Shown here: piece after piece, positions 23,380-33,750 of the stretch
Layout: every line of letters begins with the position of its first letter
Position numbering within the stretch: the stretch's first letter is position 1
Origin: Juglans regia
Taxonomy: Eukaryota > Streptophyta > Magnoliopsida > Fagales > Juglandaceae
Assembly (NCBI RefSeq): GCF_001411555.2
Contig: NC_049912.1
Location: 24,437,722 to 24,501,721 of the forward strand
Reading direction: 5' to 3'
DNA length: 64,000 bases
The notes under the pieces: generated by a model
Database searches by the model: none
What the model was told of the DNA's origin: nothing
What the model saw: only the letters and a program-made list of their open reading frames with translations
Position numbers and translations under genes: made by a program

Positions 23380-24315
23380 ATGTTCTTTGCATTTGTAAGT
23401 GACTATTGTAGCTTTTCAGTTGTATTTACGGGTGCCTCTGAAAAATCAAGATAGTGTGATATCCAGGAAGGAAAGTCATAAGGCTCATTTTGAAAGCTTG
23501 AATGACTTGTTTTGTATGACAACTGCTCATAAATCACTTTTATATATTTCTTTTTAGCTTGGGAGATGCATATTTTCTTCATTGGCTCTGCTAAGGGACT
23601 TAGTGGAAGGCTTATTGAATAATGAAATCATGCTTGTGGATACTACTGTACAATTCAAGTTGAGAAAGTTGCTATCAAAGTTACATCATTGCCATCTTTG
23701 TTCGCAGAATATAGTGCTCCATTACGCAATGTGCACCAACACGACACGTAATAAACAATAATATGTCTGGAATCCACCATTGAAATCTACATGTGCCAAA
23801 TATCTATGTAATTTTATCACAATTTCATATTGAAAATGAAATATGGACCTTTTGATACTAACTGTTGCTGACCCAGGATTGACTTGGCTAGGAAGATAGC
23901 TGTGGAGCTTTAGAAACACAGGCCTTAGGCGACACAAAGTTCATATTTGCAATCCTTTTAACTAGTAATAATTACACGCCACAGGATAGTCAAAAGCTTG
24001 ATGGTCTAAAAAAGACATGGCTAGTACAAGCTCTTTGTAGACTTTATTGAAAACCTAAACCATGAGGGTTGAATTTCATATACAGAGCCTGCACAGGAAG
24101 GTTATAGCCAATAAAACTCATTGCCATTCATTCTTTAATACCCACCTTCCATAATAACAAAACCTCAAGCCTCCCTTCCACATGGTCGTACCCAACCAAA
24201 AATGTTGAAAAGAAGATCTGGAAATTTACCTGCGAACGAAATCGAAGGGTGCCCAGCCAAGAAGAAGAGGAAGGCGAAGCTGCGAAGAGATTCTGGGTAT
24301 TGAAATATATTGCAA
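23380..24315. other. PET100 3' flank and intergenic DNA
   Basis: 3' untranslated region followed by DNA without recognisable genes. A purine-rich patch at about 24235-24290 gives no convincing frame. Confidence 0.4.
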
Positions 24316-24494
24316 ACTGCTATAAATATAAAGAGATTACATAAAATTAAACTCACAGACTGACGTGGTTTTACATGATCCGTTATTTCTATTTACAATA
24401 AAAGTAATTTTACAATCTGACGTAATGCATTAAGTCACGTCAGTTTGTGAATTTACTTTTGTGTAATCTCTTTATGACTAAAATATTTCTCTTT
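24316..24494. mobile_element. fold-back MITE, family C
   Basis: TATAAAGAGATTACATAAAA on the left pairs with TTTTGTGTAATCTCTTTATG on the right. The inner arms CACAGACTGACGTGG and CACGTCAGTTTGTG also pair, so the whole unit folds back on itself. Other copies: about 5630-5780, 14930-15010 (part), 20085-20265, 25515-25695 and 36270-36365. Non-coding. Confidence 0.65.
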
Positions 24495-24684
24495 CGAAAA
24501 TGGGGCTACATGCATGTTTCAGAGCCCGATTCGATTTTGGGACAAAATCGTTTCAAAGAGAAGAGGGGTGAGAGATGATTATGGGGCATAATCGGTTCAT
24601 TTTTTATTTGTTAGTGAACCCAATTTGTCAAGTAGAGTGTGTGGTGTAAAATATTTAAACCGGCTGATGAAAAGAATTGCTCGT

Positions 24685-24866
24685 TCTTTCAAAGAAAAAA
24701 TTTATTCATTATTTTAATTTTTATCATCTTTTTATCATTCCATGATATAGTATTAGATGATAAATTTACAAGTAAAATATAATAAATAATTTTTAATCAT
24801 CTAATATCATATAATAAAATGATGAAAAAATGATAAAAATTAAGATGATGAATAACATTACTCTCT
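24685..24866. mobile_element. fold-back MITE, family F, second copy
   Basis: TTCATTATTTTAATTTTTATCAT pairs with ATGATAAAAATTAAGATGATGAA. Centre and layout are as in the copy at 9482-9655. Confidence 0.6.
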
Positions 24867-25767
24867 TTCAAATGATCAAGGTTTATCATATTTGATTTAT
24901 GGGTCAATACGTCTCATTTTTCTTTATCTCTCGGTTGGATCATTATATTTGGGCCGCTTAAATGAATAAATATCTCTATTCGATTAAAATAAATAATTGT
25001 TTTAGGTTTCATGTACTGCAAGATAGTGTGTGCTTTAATCAATTTACCTCTCAATTTAAATTTATTTATTTATTTTTATAAAAGTAATGGTCAAGATACT
25101 GCATTATACCATGTAAAATTATTCAGGATCTTATTCTCACTTTAAAAATATATTGTGTATCAATATATATATTAATTTCTCAATCTAAGAATTGACTCGA
25201 TTATTGTAATCTCTAATCATTAAATAAATCTGTTTTACAATAATTAAAACGAAGTGGGTGACTTGTGCGAATTTACCTAACTACTAGAATATATATTTTA
25301 TTAATTTTCTTTTGCATAATAGAACCCAATATGTAGGTATGGTTCGAATAGTAAAATGAGATGAGATGATTTTATATGAAAGTTGAAAGTTAAATAAAAT
25401 ATTATTATAATATTATTATTATTTTAAAATTTAAAAAAGTTGAATTATTTATTATATTTTACGTATAAATTTTAAAAAATTATAATAATAAGAGAATATG
25501 ATATGAGATTAAAAATTTTAGAGAAATACTTTAGTTACAAATAAATTATACAAAAATAATTTCACAAATTGATATAATTTGATGTGGTTCGTCAAATTAT
25601 AAAATTATTTTTATTGTAAGATAGATCTAAAGAATCAGATAAAATTATGTTAATTTATGAGATTATTTTTATGTAATTTATTTATAGATATAGTAGGACT
25701 CAAAACTTTAACTCTCCGTAATCTTATTTCTTATCCATTGACCGGAGCTCTCTGCTAAGAAACACCA
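24867..25767. other. intergenic, with family A and family C MITE copies
   Basis: No gene. A family A copy at about 25348-25510 (GAATAGTAAAATGAGATGAGATG start) is followed directly by a family C copy at about 25515-25695 (AATACTTTAGTTACAAATAAA paired with TTATTTATAGATATAG). Confidence 0.45.
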
Positions 25768-25939
25768 TTCAAATCAGGGTAATGATAGCCTTACTATCGG
25801 TTACCACCGCTCTACTAGTCAAAGTCTACGTGGCTTTCTTTTTATTTTATTTTTTTATCTCCTGCCTTGATTCAAAAATTGTGTCAGAAGTTTCTCAAAC
25901 ACGCCTCCTCCCTCCTCTTTCACTCCACAGCTCTTTTTA

Positions 25940-26503
25940 GAGCATTCTCATTGGATTTAGCTTTGGATTAGCTAAAAGCTAAATCCAATGAGAATTTAGC
26001 TATTAAGTCATAAAATAGCTCACATTGAAATAGTTATAATCCAAACAGTAATATCTAAAATAATTTTTAAATTTGAAATGAACTATTCATTCATCAAATC
26101 TATTTTATATTCTTTTTTTCTCTCTCATTTTAATATTAATTATTTTTTTCTCCATTTTAAATGACAATTGAAAAAATATAATTAGAATACAATTACTAAT
26201 TAATATATAATATTATGAATAGTAAAATATGATAAAATAAAATAAATTCATAATTAAAAAATTTTAAAAATTTTAAAAATTATTAATTACTCATTACTAT
26301 ATAATGAATAAATGGATAATCCAATTTGGAGATTTGATGTGAATAGTCAAAGTTAAATTTATCTTATATTATTTTATTGTCATATAATGAAAAAATGGCT
26401 ATTCTAATGTAGAAACTTATGTGAATGTAATAGCTAAATACTAAATTCATCTTGCATTCATAAAAAATGTACTTTAACTTTAGCTAATCAAATAAGAGTG
26501 CTC
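25940..26503. mobile_element. Harbinger-type MITE inside the left TIR of the MULE, TTA target duplication
   Basis: Starts GAGCATTCTCATTGG and ends CAAATAAGAGTGCTC. TTA flanks both sides (25937-25939 and 26504-26506). The 564-bp interior is AT-rich. It interrupts the Mutator terminal repeat: the repeat resumes after 26882 with TTAGAAGCTCCGAAGCAACG, matching the right repeat. Confidence 0.75.
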
Positions 26504-26506
26504 TTA

Positions 26507-26879
26507 TCCATTTATTCATTATATAGTAATAAGTAATTAATAATTTTGAAAAATTTTTAATTATGAATTTATTTTATTTTATCATATTTTACTATTCATA
26601 ATATTATATATTAATTAGTAATTGTATTCTAATTATATTTTTTCAATTGTCATTTAAAATAGAGAGAGAAATAATTGATATTAAAAGGAGAGAGAAAGAA
26701 ATAATATAAAAATGATTTGATGAATGAATAGTGTGTTCCAAATTTGAAAATTAGTTTGGATATTACTGTAACTATATTTCAAATATTTAGAATATAGCTA
26801 ATTCAATGTGAGCAATTTACTGACCTAATAGCTAAATTCTCATTAGATTTAACTTTTAACTAATTCAATGAGAATGCTC
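26507..26879. mobile_element. second, inverted and truncated copy of the same MITE
   Basis: Read in reverse from 26879 it starts GAGCATTCTCATTG and follows the first copy until ATGAATAAATGGA, then stops at the TTA of the first copy. Together with 25940-26330 it makes inverted arms of about 370 bp separated by about 175 bp, a large potential hairpin. TAA follows at 26880-26882. Confidence 0.75.
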
Positions 26880-27019
26880 TAATTAGAAGCTCCGAAGCAA
26901 CGGGAAGCTAGAGAAATTTAATTAATTAAACTTTCATATATTACTGCAATCTTCTTTACCGTTTTCTTAATTAGTCTAAAAAATTAGTATTGCCTTAATG
27001 TTTAAGTTGTGAGTCTCCA

Positions 27020-27187
27020 ATGGCGTCCACGAGCACTCAAACTACCATGTGGATCCCTCACTCACGAAATCAAACCGGAACTTTTGAAAAAGCTTTTTCT
27101 ATGCATGAAGAAAGCCTAAAGGTTGACAAGGAGATGCAAACATGGAGAGATGCTTTGACGGTGGTGGGGATTCGGGAATATATGTGA
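27020..27187 (+). pseudogene. captured TIR-domain fragment of a TIR-NBS-LRR gene
   Basis: An ATG-to-TGA frame of 55 codons contains RNQTGTFEKAFSMHEE followed by LKVDKEMQTWRDALTVVG. This is the stretch of plant TNL TIR domains that normally reads RxQTGxFxxAFxxHEE, KVxxWRxAL and TxVAxxSG. Only this part of the domain, about 40 residues, is present. The catalytic part, NB-ARC and LRR are all absent. Immediately after, the frame runs out. It sits inside the Mutator-like element, so transposon capture is the simplest explanation. Whether it is transcribed cannot be judged from sequence. Confidence 0.75.
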
Positions 27188-27293
27188 TTACTCATTGTCT
27201 CTTGAATACATTTGAATGCCGGCTTACTGAATTAAAAAAAAAAAAAAAAAAAAGGCATATATTGCTCATCCCTAATGACATTATTGCTTCGTC

Positions 27294-27757
27294 TAGGGGT
27301 GATACTTTCATAGTACAGGGCGGGAGTATCCTCTCCCGCATCCCGCCCATGCGGGGGTTGAGATTTTTCCTCCGCCAAGAAAAAAAAAGTCATCCGTCCC
27401 GCCCCCCGCCTAGGCACACATTGTGTTTAAAAAAAAAATTTTAGTCTAAAAAAAAATAAATTAAAATTTATAAATATAAAAAGAACTTAAACTTATTAGA
27501 GTTAAATTTTAGATTATCTGACTTGAATATAATTTTAAGTCTTTAATAAATTATATATATTTATTATATATATACATTATGTTTATTTATATTTATATAA
27601 ATAAATAAATAATTATATATGCAGAGCGGAACGGAGCGGGGGGTGGGGCCCCGCTAGGGTCATCTCGCCTCCCGCCTCCACTAAGCCCTCTCCATTTGAA
27701 GCGGGATAGCTCGCCCACCCATGCGGGGGGCGAGATGGCCCTGGCTGCCCACCCCTA
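27294..27757. mobile_element. hAT-type MITE nested in the MULE
   Basis: Ends are TAGGGGTGATA and GCCCACCCCTA, an 8-bp terminal inverted repeat. Flanks GCTTCGTC (27286-27293) and ACTTCATC (27758-27765) agree at 6 of 8 bases, both differences being transitions, as expected for an old 8-bp hAT duplication. GC-rich blocks inside each end (CCCGCATCCCGCCCATGCGG and its inverse near 27720) contrast with the AT-rich centre. Confidence 0.65.
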
Positions 27758-28501
27758 ACTTCATCCATTCTGAATATTGACATTCATAATTGAATGACTT
27801 ATCATAACCTACAGATGGGATGCTGACCAGTAAGTTAATAAAGGAAAATTTTTCTTACAAGCGATTTCGTGCACTAAACTGCATATCAATATTAAATGTG
27901 AGGCATTTTGTTATTTATTTTTGTAATAAAAAAATTATGTGAATGTTAGTATGTGATTTGGTACGCCAAATCGCTTTTACTTAACAAATTTCGTTAATAA
28001 ATTATTCAATCCATAGAAAATATTGAGAGAGAGAGAGCGCGCGTTTGACCTCTCTGTCTCGTGCCGGTGCCGTCGAACGGTGGCTAGCTATTATAGGAAG
28101 CAGACGAGAGAGAGAGAGAGAGAGAGATCGTACGCAAGAGGGGTTTCGTTGCTTCGTTCTAAGCTTGAGATAGGTTGTGGGAGTGAAGACGTGTTTGAGA
28201 AAATTCTGACACAGGCTTTTTGAATCAAGGCAGAGGGAGAGAGATAAAATAAAAAAGAAAGCCACGTAGACTTTTGACCAGTAGAGCGGTGGTAAGTGGT
28301 AACCGGTAGTAAGGGTATCATTACCTTCAAATCAACTGTCACTGCCGGAACAAGTCCAAAAGGAAGAGAAGCAAAACAATTTTCCCGAAAAAACCCACGA
28401 CACTAGCTGGCAGAAAGGTTGAATTCGATTAGTTGCCCCCTCCGCGTTGAAGTTTCCCGGAAATATTCACACGCTCTTTCTTCTTTTTTCCACACCGCGT
28501 G

Positions 28502-28509
28502 CTATAAAT
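28502..28509 (+). promoter_or_regulatory. TATA box of the U-box gene
   Basis: CTATAAAT lies about 1.07 kb before the start codon. A likely leader exon runs to a GTAAGT donor at 28747, and a likely acceptor (TTTCTAG) ends at 29509, so the 5' untranslated region probably holds an intron of about 760 bases. All of this is inferred from signals alone. Confidence 0.45.
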
Positions 28510-29571
28510 ACCATAAGATGGGATCATATTTTGTCTCGAAATTTCCCTGGAAGAACCTTGACTTAATATCCAAGTCTTCACTTTCCGTACGTAACAATGT
28601 CTGTTTTATTCTGAGGTCGGCAGCCATCGATAGTGCCAATGTTTGAGTTCCAGAGTGCTGAGATTTTCTCACCCGTGTTTTGACTTTTTTTCTTTTTTCC
28701 TTTTGCTTTCGTATGGTTCTTGTTTCGAAGGAATTGAAGATAGACTGTAAGTATGGCCTTTTATTTTGTTTTCCTTACATGTACTATGAATGAGGATTAC
28801 CTTCTGTCTGGCTGCCGAGAAACCTGAAGAAAATGCAGTTCTGAATTACCTTCTGTCTGGTTGTTTTGCTCAGTTGAATTACTTATATTTCTTCTGTACT
28901 TTATAGACCCTTTCTCAGGAGCCAAACAGAGGAATTATGGTTTTCCTTGTAGCTATTTTATATTTGAAATTTCAAAGGCCTATTTATGTCAACCAGTTGA
29001 AGTCGCTAAGTTATGCATTCCTCGGGCTCCAAAGCTTATATAGTGTGCCTTTTTTAGACATTGGATTTTTATTTGTCTTAATGTGGTTTTGGTTTTTATT
29101 TTTCAAGTTTGCTACTATAACGCTATTGGAAGATTATAATTGGGTTGATGTGAATTCTTTTACCCCTAAAGTTTCCATGAAATAAGTTTGTGGAGGTCAA
29201 TATCCAAGTTGCTGGTACATGAATTTGTTTGTTTAGATTTCCCCATTGACAAAGCTCTGAATTTATAAGTTGCGGTTTATTGTGTATATGTTTCTTTAGA
29301 TTGGCGTCTGTTGTTAAATTGATATTCGTTTGCTTTCTTTCCTCTCCCACCCCTCCCTTCCCCCCTTTAAAGGCTTATTCGAGGAGTTTTTTTTTACTAA
29401 TGAATAGGTAAAGATGGAAGTAGTTTAGATACTCAAAGAGGAGAGTGGCACGGTGGAAATAGCTGGAGGGTGAGGATATAGACCGTGGTTGTCTGATCTT
29501 CAATTTCTAGGTCACGGAAGCAACTTACTTTCTATGGTTGTGATGGAAGATCTGGCATAGAGGTCAATATA

Positions 29572-32500
29572 ATGTCTTTGGAGCTCATACCTATAGGGAC
29601 CATCTTGACTGTGCTAACAAATCAGGTCTTTAAAACAGCTCAAGCGGCAAAGGATGTTCTTTTCGAGAAGGAGAGTTTCAAGGTCCTATCAAAGCACTTG
29701 TTTGAAATTGAACCAGTCTTAAAGGAATTGCAGAGTCGAGAATTAAATGATTCTCAAGCTGCGAGGCTCGCCCTAGAGTCTCTTGAAGCAGATGTTAAAA
29801 AGGCTAATAATTTGGTTGAGAAGTATAAAAATTGTGCCCGATTCTACTTACTGATCAGGTGCCGGTACATTGTCAAGGAGGTACAAGAAGTCACAAGGGA
29901 TATTGGAAAGTCTTTGGCTGCACTGTCGCTTGCAAATACTGAAGTTCTTTCACGGATATCAGATCAGGTGCTTAGGTTACAGAATGAGATGCAGAGAGTG
30001 GAACTTGAGGCTTCACATTCTCAGCTCCAAATTGTTGACAAATTAAACCAAGGTATTAGAGACCAGAAACTTGACCAGGGTTTTGCAAATGACATGCTTG
30101 AAGAAATTGCAAGGGCAGTTGGGGTGCCCGTGGAGCCCTCTGAGATAAGCAAAGAGCTAGCAAGCTTCAGAAGGGAAAAAGAAGAAGCTGCCAACCGGAA
30201 AGAAAGAGCTGAAGTTCTCTTTTTGGAGCAGGTTATTGAGCTCCTCTCTCGAGCTGATGCTGCAAGGGACTATGAAGAAGTCAAGAAGCAGTATCTCCAA
30301 AGAGTTCAGGTCATAGAACGATATGATGATAGGGAAGAATATATCCCCCCACTTAATTCTTTTCTTTGCTGTATCTGTAAATCTGTGATGACTGATCCTG
30401 TCAGCCTTTGCACTGGTACAACATGTGAGCGAGATGCCATCATATCTTGGTTAGACAGTGGCAAGAGATCGGATCCTAAAACAGGTGAGGTTCTTGAAGA
30501 TATTTCTCTAAGGTCTAACCTTCCACTGAGACAATCAATAGAAGAGTGGCGAGAACTTAATTACTGCCTCAATATACGATCTTCCAAGGCAAAGCTGTTG
30601 TCAGGTGTCGACTCATCTGTGGAAGAGGCACTGAGTCAGATGCAATATCTTGTGAGAGAAAGTTCTATTAACAAGGACTGGGTTTCCATTGGAGGGCTTA
30701 CTGATATTGTAATCTCTATCCTCGGAAGTTCCCACAACAGAGATGTGAAGAGAAAGATTTTGATTACCTTGAAAGATATTGTAGAAGGGCATGCACGAAA
30801 CAAGGTAAGAAGCTTCCATAAGCCTTCTAAATTGAAAAGGAATTTTTTTTAGTGAAAAAAGAAGAGGGAAAAGATGTATTGCATGGTGTACAAAATAGCA
30901 GGGCCCTTAAGAGCTAAGAAGAGTTGCACTGAAAAATATGGTTAAATTTTACATATTCAATGTTTAACCAATCACTCTCGTGAATGAATTTCCTTTTGCT
31001 GGTTTTGATGGGGTGTGCACTCCTATTATCTCAAAGAGCATTGCTATTCATAAGCCCATACACCACTCACTAAGATTTTTTTATTTTTTTTAAATTTTTT
31101 TAAAGTTTTTTTTGGTTTTATTATTCTTAAAATAATTGAATTATTCTACTCATAATTCACATACCATATATTTGGTAAGAGAATAAAATTAAAGAAATCA
31201 TAAAAAGGATGGTGTGTGGTGTATGAAGTTTAGGAATAGAATTTTTCTATCTCAAATCTAGATGAATTCATATCATAAAATAACAGACACCTTAACAACA
31301 TATATTTGAGTTTCTCAATTGTTTCGTGATTTAAAATAATGAAAAAATCGAGAAAATGAAAAACTAAAATACTTCACAGTTTCTAAATTGAAAAGTTGAA
31401 TCAAATTCATAGGAGAAAGTGTTCGATTCCCGGGGATGGGATCACATTATTCCTTGCTTAGGGCGTGATTCAAGCATCTCAAAGGCCGCAGTTGAATTGC
31501 TTTATGAGTTGTTGCAAGAGAGATCTGGCTGGAACGTGTCTGTCTGCAGGAAACTCTCTCAGCAATGCAGTGCAATTATTTTTCTTGTCACCCTGTTAAA
31601 GGGTCTTCAGAGGGAGTCAGCACAGACTGCCGAAAAAATCTTGATGAAGCTATTTGAGATAGATGAGGAGAATATTTCTCGTGCTGCCAAAGCTGGCTGG
31701 TATAAACCACTTATTGAACGCATAGTTCAAGGTATGCGGATATAATTCCTTTAGGGTTAGGTATAACATGTTTTTACTTGGTTACATGAGAAATAAAATA
31801 TGAAAATTTTGCAATGTTATTTTTGTGATTCATGCTTGTGAAGATTCTATCAATACTGTCGTTTAAATGAATTATAGAGAATGTGTCATCAGATAAATCA
31901 GCATATCTCCACATAATGCTCACAATATTGTTTCATGATACTCATGGCATTTGGTGGTAACCAACCAGTGTTCTAGTCTGAAGTCATGACCATAAATTCT
32001 GGTAACAATAAGCAGCACCATTTCATTATTCTGATGAATGATTAAGAAGGCACAACACAAGTTGATATGTATTGTAGATTGATTTTAATCCTTTGGGTAT
32101 CCAGATATGCGCCTTTTCATCTTATTCTCTCTGTATGTTCAACACTAAAGCTGCAATGCCCGATTGTCTAGAATCCTTAAAATGCAACATCCCGATTGTC
32201 TAGAATCCTTAAAATGCAACATCAGTCATATTATTTTATCATTCTGAAAATTTTCAGGGCCCCAGTCTTCGAGGATGTCAATGGTAAGAACAATTGTTAA
32301 TACAGAATTGACTGATTCGAATCTGAAGCTCCTTGGCGCGGAAGGGGTTATACCTCCTTTGCTTGAGATGACATCTGGGAATATTGAGTCAAAAGAATTA
32401 TCCTTATCAGCCCTGGTTAAACTATCAGGTTGCGATGCCAATAAAGAGCTCATTGCTGCTGCTGGTGGAGTTTCACTTGTTTTGAAACTAATGTTTGCTC

Positions 32501-33750
32501 CGCATGTGTGCACAGTTATTGTTGTGAAATGCTCTGAAATCCTTGAGAAACTTGCTTCTGAAGATGATGGCATTAAATTCTTTGTTGATGAAGGAGGGGC
32601 ACAACTTGAGTTAGAGCCTATCATCACTAATTTGTTAGCTTTGCAGCAGAAAGCTAACTCGGCCCACAATTTCCGAAGGCCAGCCTTGCGTACCCTGCTA
32701 GGAATTTGCAAGTTTGAAGCAGGGTTGGTTAAGAAAGCGGTTCTCACTGCCGATGGAGTGTCCTTAGTGCTTCCCCTTCTTGATGACTCTGACTCTGAAA
32801 TTCGGGAGATTGCTATCAATTTACTCTTCCTTTTCTCTCAGCATGAGCCACAAGGAGTTGTGGAGTACCTTCTCAAGCCAAGGAGGCTAGAGGCCTTGGT
32901 GGGTTTTCTGGAGAATGAGGATAAGGGTGATGTACAGATGGCTGCTGCCGGTTTATTAGCAAACCTACCAAAATCAGAAGGACCACTCACCATGAAGTTA
33001 ATTGAATTGGAAGGAATTGATGCTATTCTAAAAATTCTACGAACTGGGACTATTGAAGCAAAAGAAAATGCACTAAGTGCACTCTTCAGGTTCTCAGATC
33101 CCACAAATATTAAGTCGCAGCGTATTTTGGTTGAAAGAGGAGCATACCCTTTGCTTGTAAACTTTCTCAGGGCTGGTTCTGTAACAGCAAAGGCAAGAGC
33201 AGCAGCACTCATCGGTACTCTTTCCATGAGCAGTCCAAAGCTCACTGTTGTCAAATCAAGTACTTGCTGGTGCTTCCGGCTATCAGGTAATCCTTTATGC
33301 TCAGCACATGGTGGTATCTGTAGTGTGACTGATACATTCTGTCTGTTGGAGGCAAAGGCTTTGCCTGACTTGGTAAAGCTCTTAAGTGAAGAGGTTCATG
33401 CAACTGCTTATGAAGCAATCCAGACACTTTCTACTTTGATTCTGGACGGCTCTCCTCAGAGAGGGGCCAATGTCTTACATAAGGCTGAAGCCATAAAACC
33501 TATATTAGAGACTTTGACGTGGGGAACGAATTCTCTAAAGGAGGAGGCTTTGGGACTCTTGGAGAAAGTTTTTGTGCAAAAAGAGATGGTGGAATGCTAT
33601 GGATCAACAGCTAGAGTACATCTTGTTGGTCTAACTGGAAGGAATGTTTATGAGGATGGCCATCTCGGTAGGAAGGCTGCTAAAGTCTTGGCCCTCCTGG
33701 AACGCTATTCAAGATCATCAACATCTTTCATTCCGGGACTATATGGGTGA
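29572..33750 (+). CDS. PUB: plant U-box / armadillo-repeat E3 ubiquitin ligase (PUB42/43/44 group), three exons
   Basis: An E3 ligase expected to pass ubiquitin from an E2 to targets bound by its ARM repeats. Exons are 29572-30804, 31413-31731 and 32258-33750, all with GT/AG borders; the spliced frame is 1014 residues. The N-terminal helical UND-like region (about 1-250) starts MSLELIPIGTILTVLTNQVF. The U-box at about 264-330 reads FLCCICKSVMTDPVSLCTG, then TCERDAIISWL and the closing LPLRQSIEEW. ARM repeats fill the rest; CWCF and GGICSVTDTFCLLEA near residue 860-885 mark this subgroup. Arabidopsis PUB43 and SAUL1/PUB44 are about 800 residues and PUB42 is about 1030, so by length it is closest to PUB42. 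SAUL1-type members act in senescence and immunity. A MITE sits in intron 1 and a 32-bp duplication in intron 2. Confidence 0.93.
31037..31250. mobile_element. fold-back MITE (family D) in intron 1 of the U-box gene
   Basis: TTCATAAGCCCATACACCACTC near the left end pairs with GGTGTGTGGTGTATGAAG near the right end. Related copies are at about 15775-16030 and 20485-20700. It lies well inside the intron and should not disturb the splice sites. Confidence 0.6.
32161..32222. repeat. 32-bp tandem duplication near the 3' end of U-box intron 2
   Basis: CGATTGTCTAGAATCCTTAA is found at 32161 and again at 32193; the repeated unit is 32 bp with no mismatch over the compared part. The second copy ends about 35 bases before the exon 3 acceptor, where branch points usually lie, so the intron may have two candidate branch-point regions. 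Confidence 0.85.

Larger units (their letters stand above)
25768..28334. mobile_element. Mutator-like element (Pack-MULE) with long TIRs and perfect 9-bp target duplication
   Basis: The element proper is 25777-28325 (2549 bp). TTCAAATCA flanks it exactly at 25768-25776 and 28326-28334, the 9-bp duplication expected of Mutator-like elements. The left end reads GGGTAATGATAGCCTTACTA; the right end, reversed, reads GGTAATGATACCCTTACTAC. The inverted repeats continue for about 180 bp once a MITE inside the left one is removed (matching blocks include GTCTACGTGGCTTTCTTTTT and CTTGATTCAAAAA). No transposase is present, so it is non-autonomous. It carries a TIR-domain gene fragment (27020-27187), an inverted MITE pair and a hAT-type MITE. 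The right end lies about 175 bp upstream of the TATA box of the U-box gene. Confidence 0.85.

Noticed and set aside
27784..27985. AAGCGATTT/AAATCGCTT inverted words suggesting another small MITE inside the Mutator-like element
   Set aside because: The arms pair for only about 10 bases and no target duplication could be set, so it was not listed as an element.
27997..28265. Open frames on both strands in the right Mutator terminal repeat
   Set aside because: Made by GA/CT dinucleotide runs inside the terminal repeat; no protein similarity.
28518..28646. 42-codon frame starting just after the U-box TATA box, as a possible upstream ORF
   Set aside because: Its ATG lies only about 10 bases after the TATA box, so it should be upstream of the transcription start.
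32226..32819. 197-codon minus-strand frame opposite U-box exon 3
   Set aside because: Antisense shadow of the ARM-repeat coding sequence.
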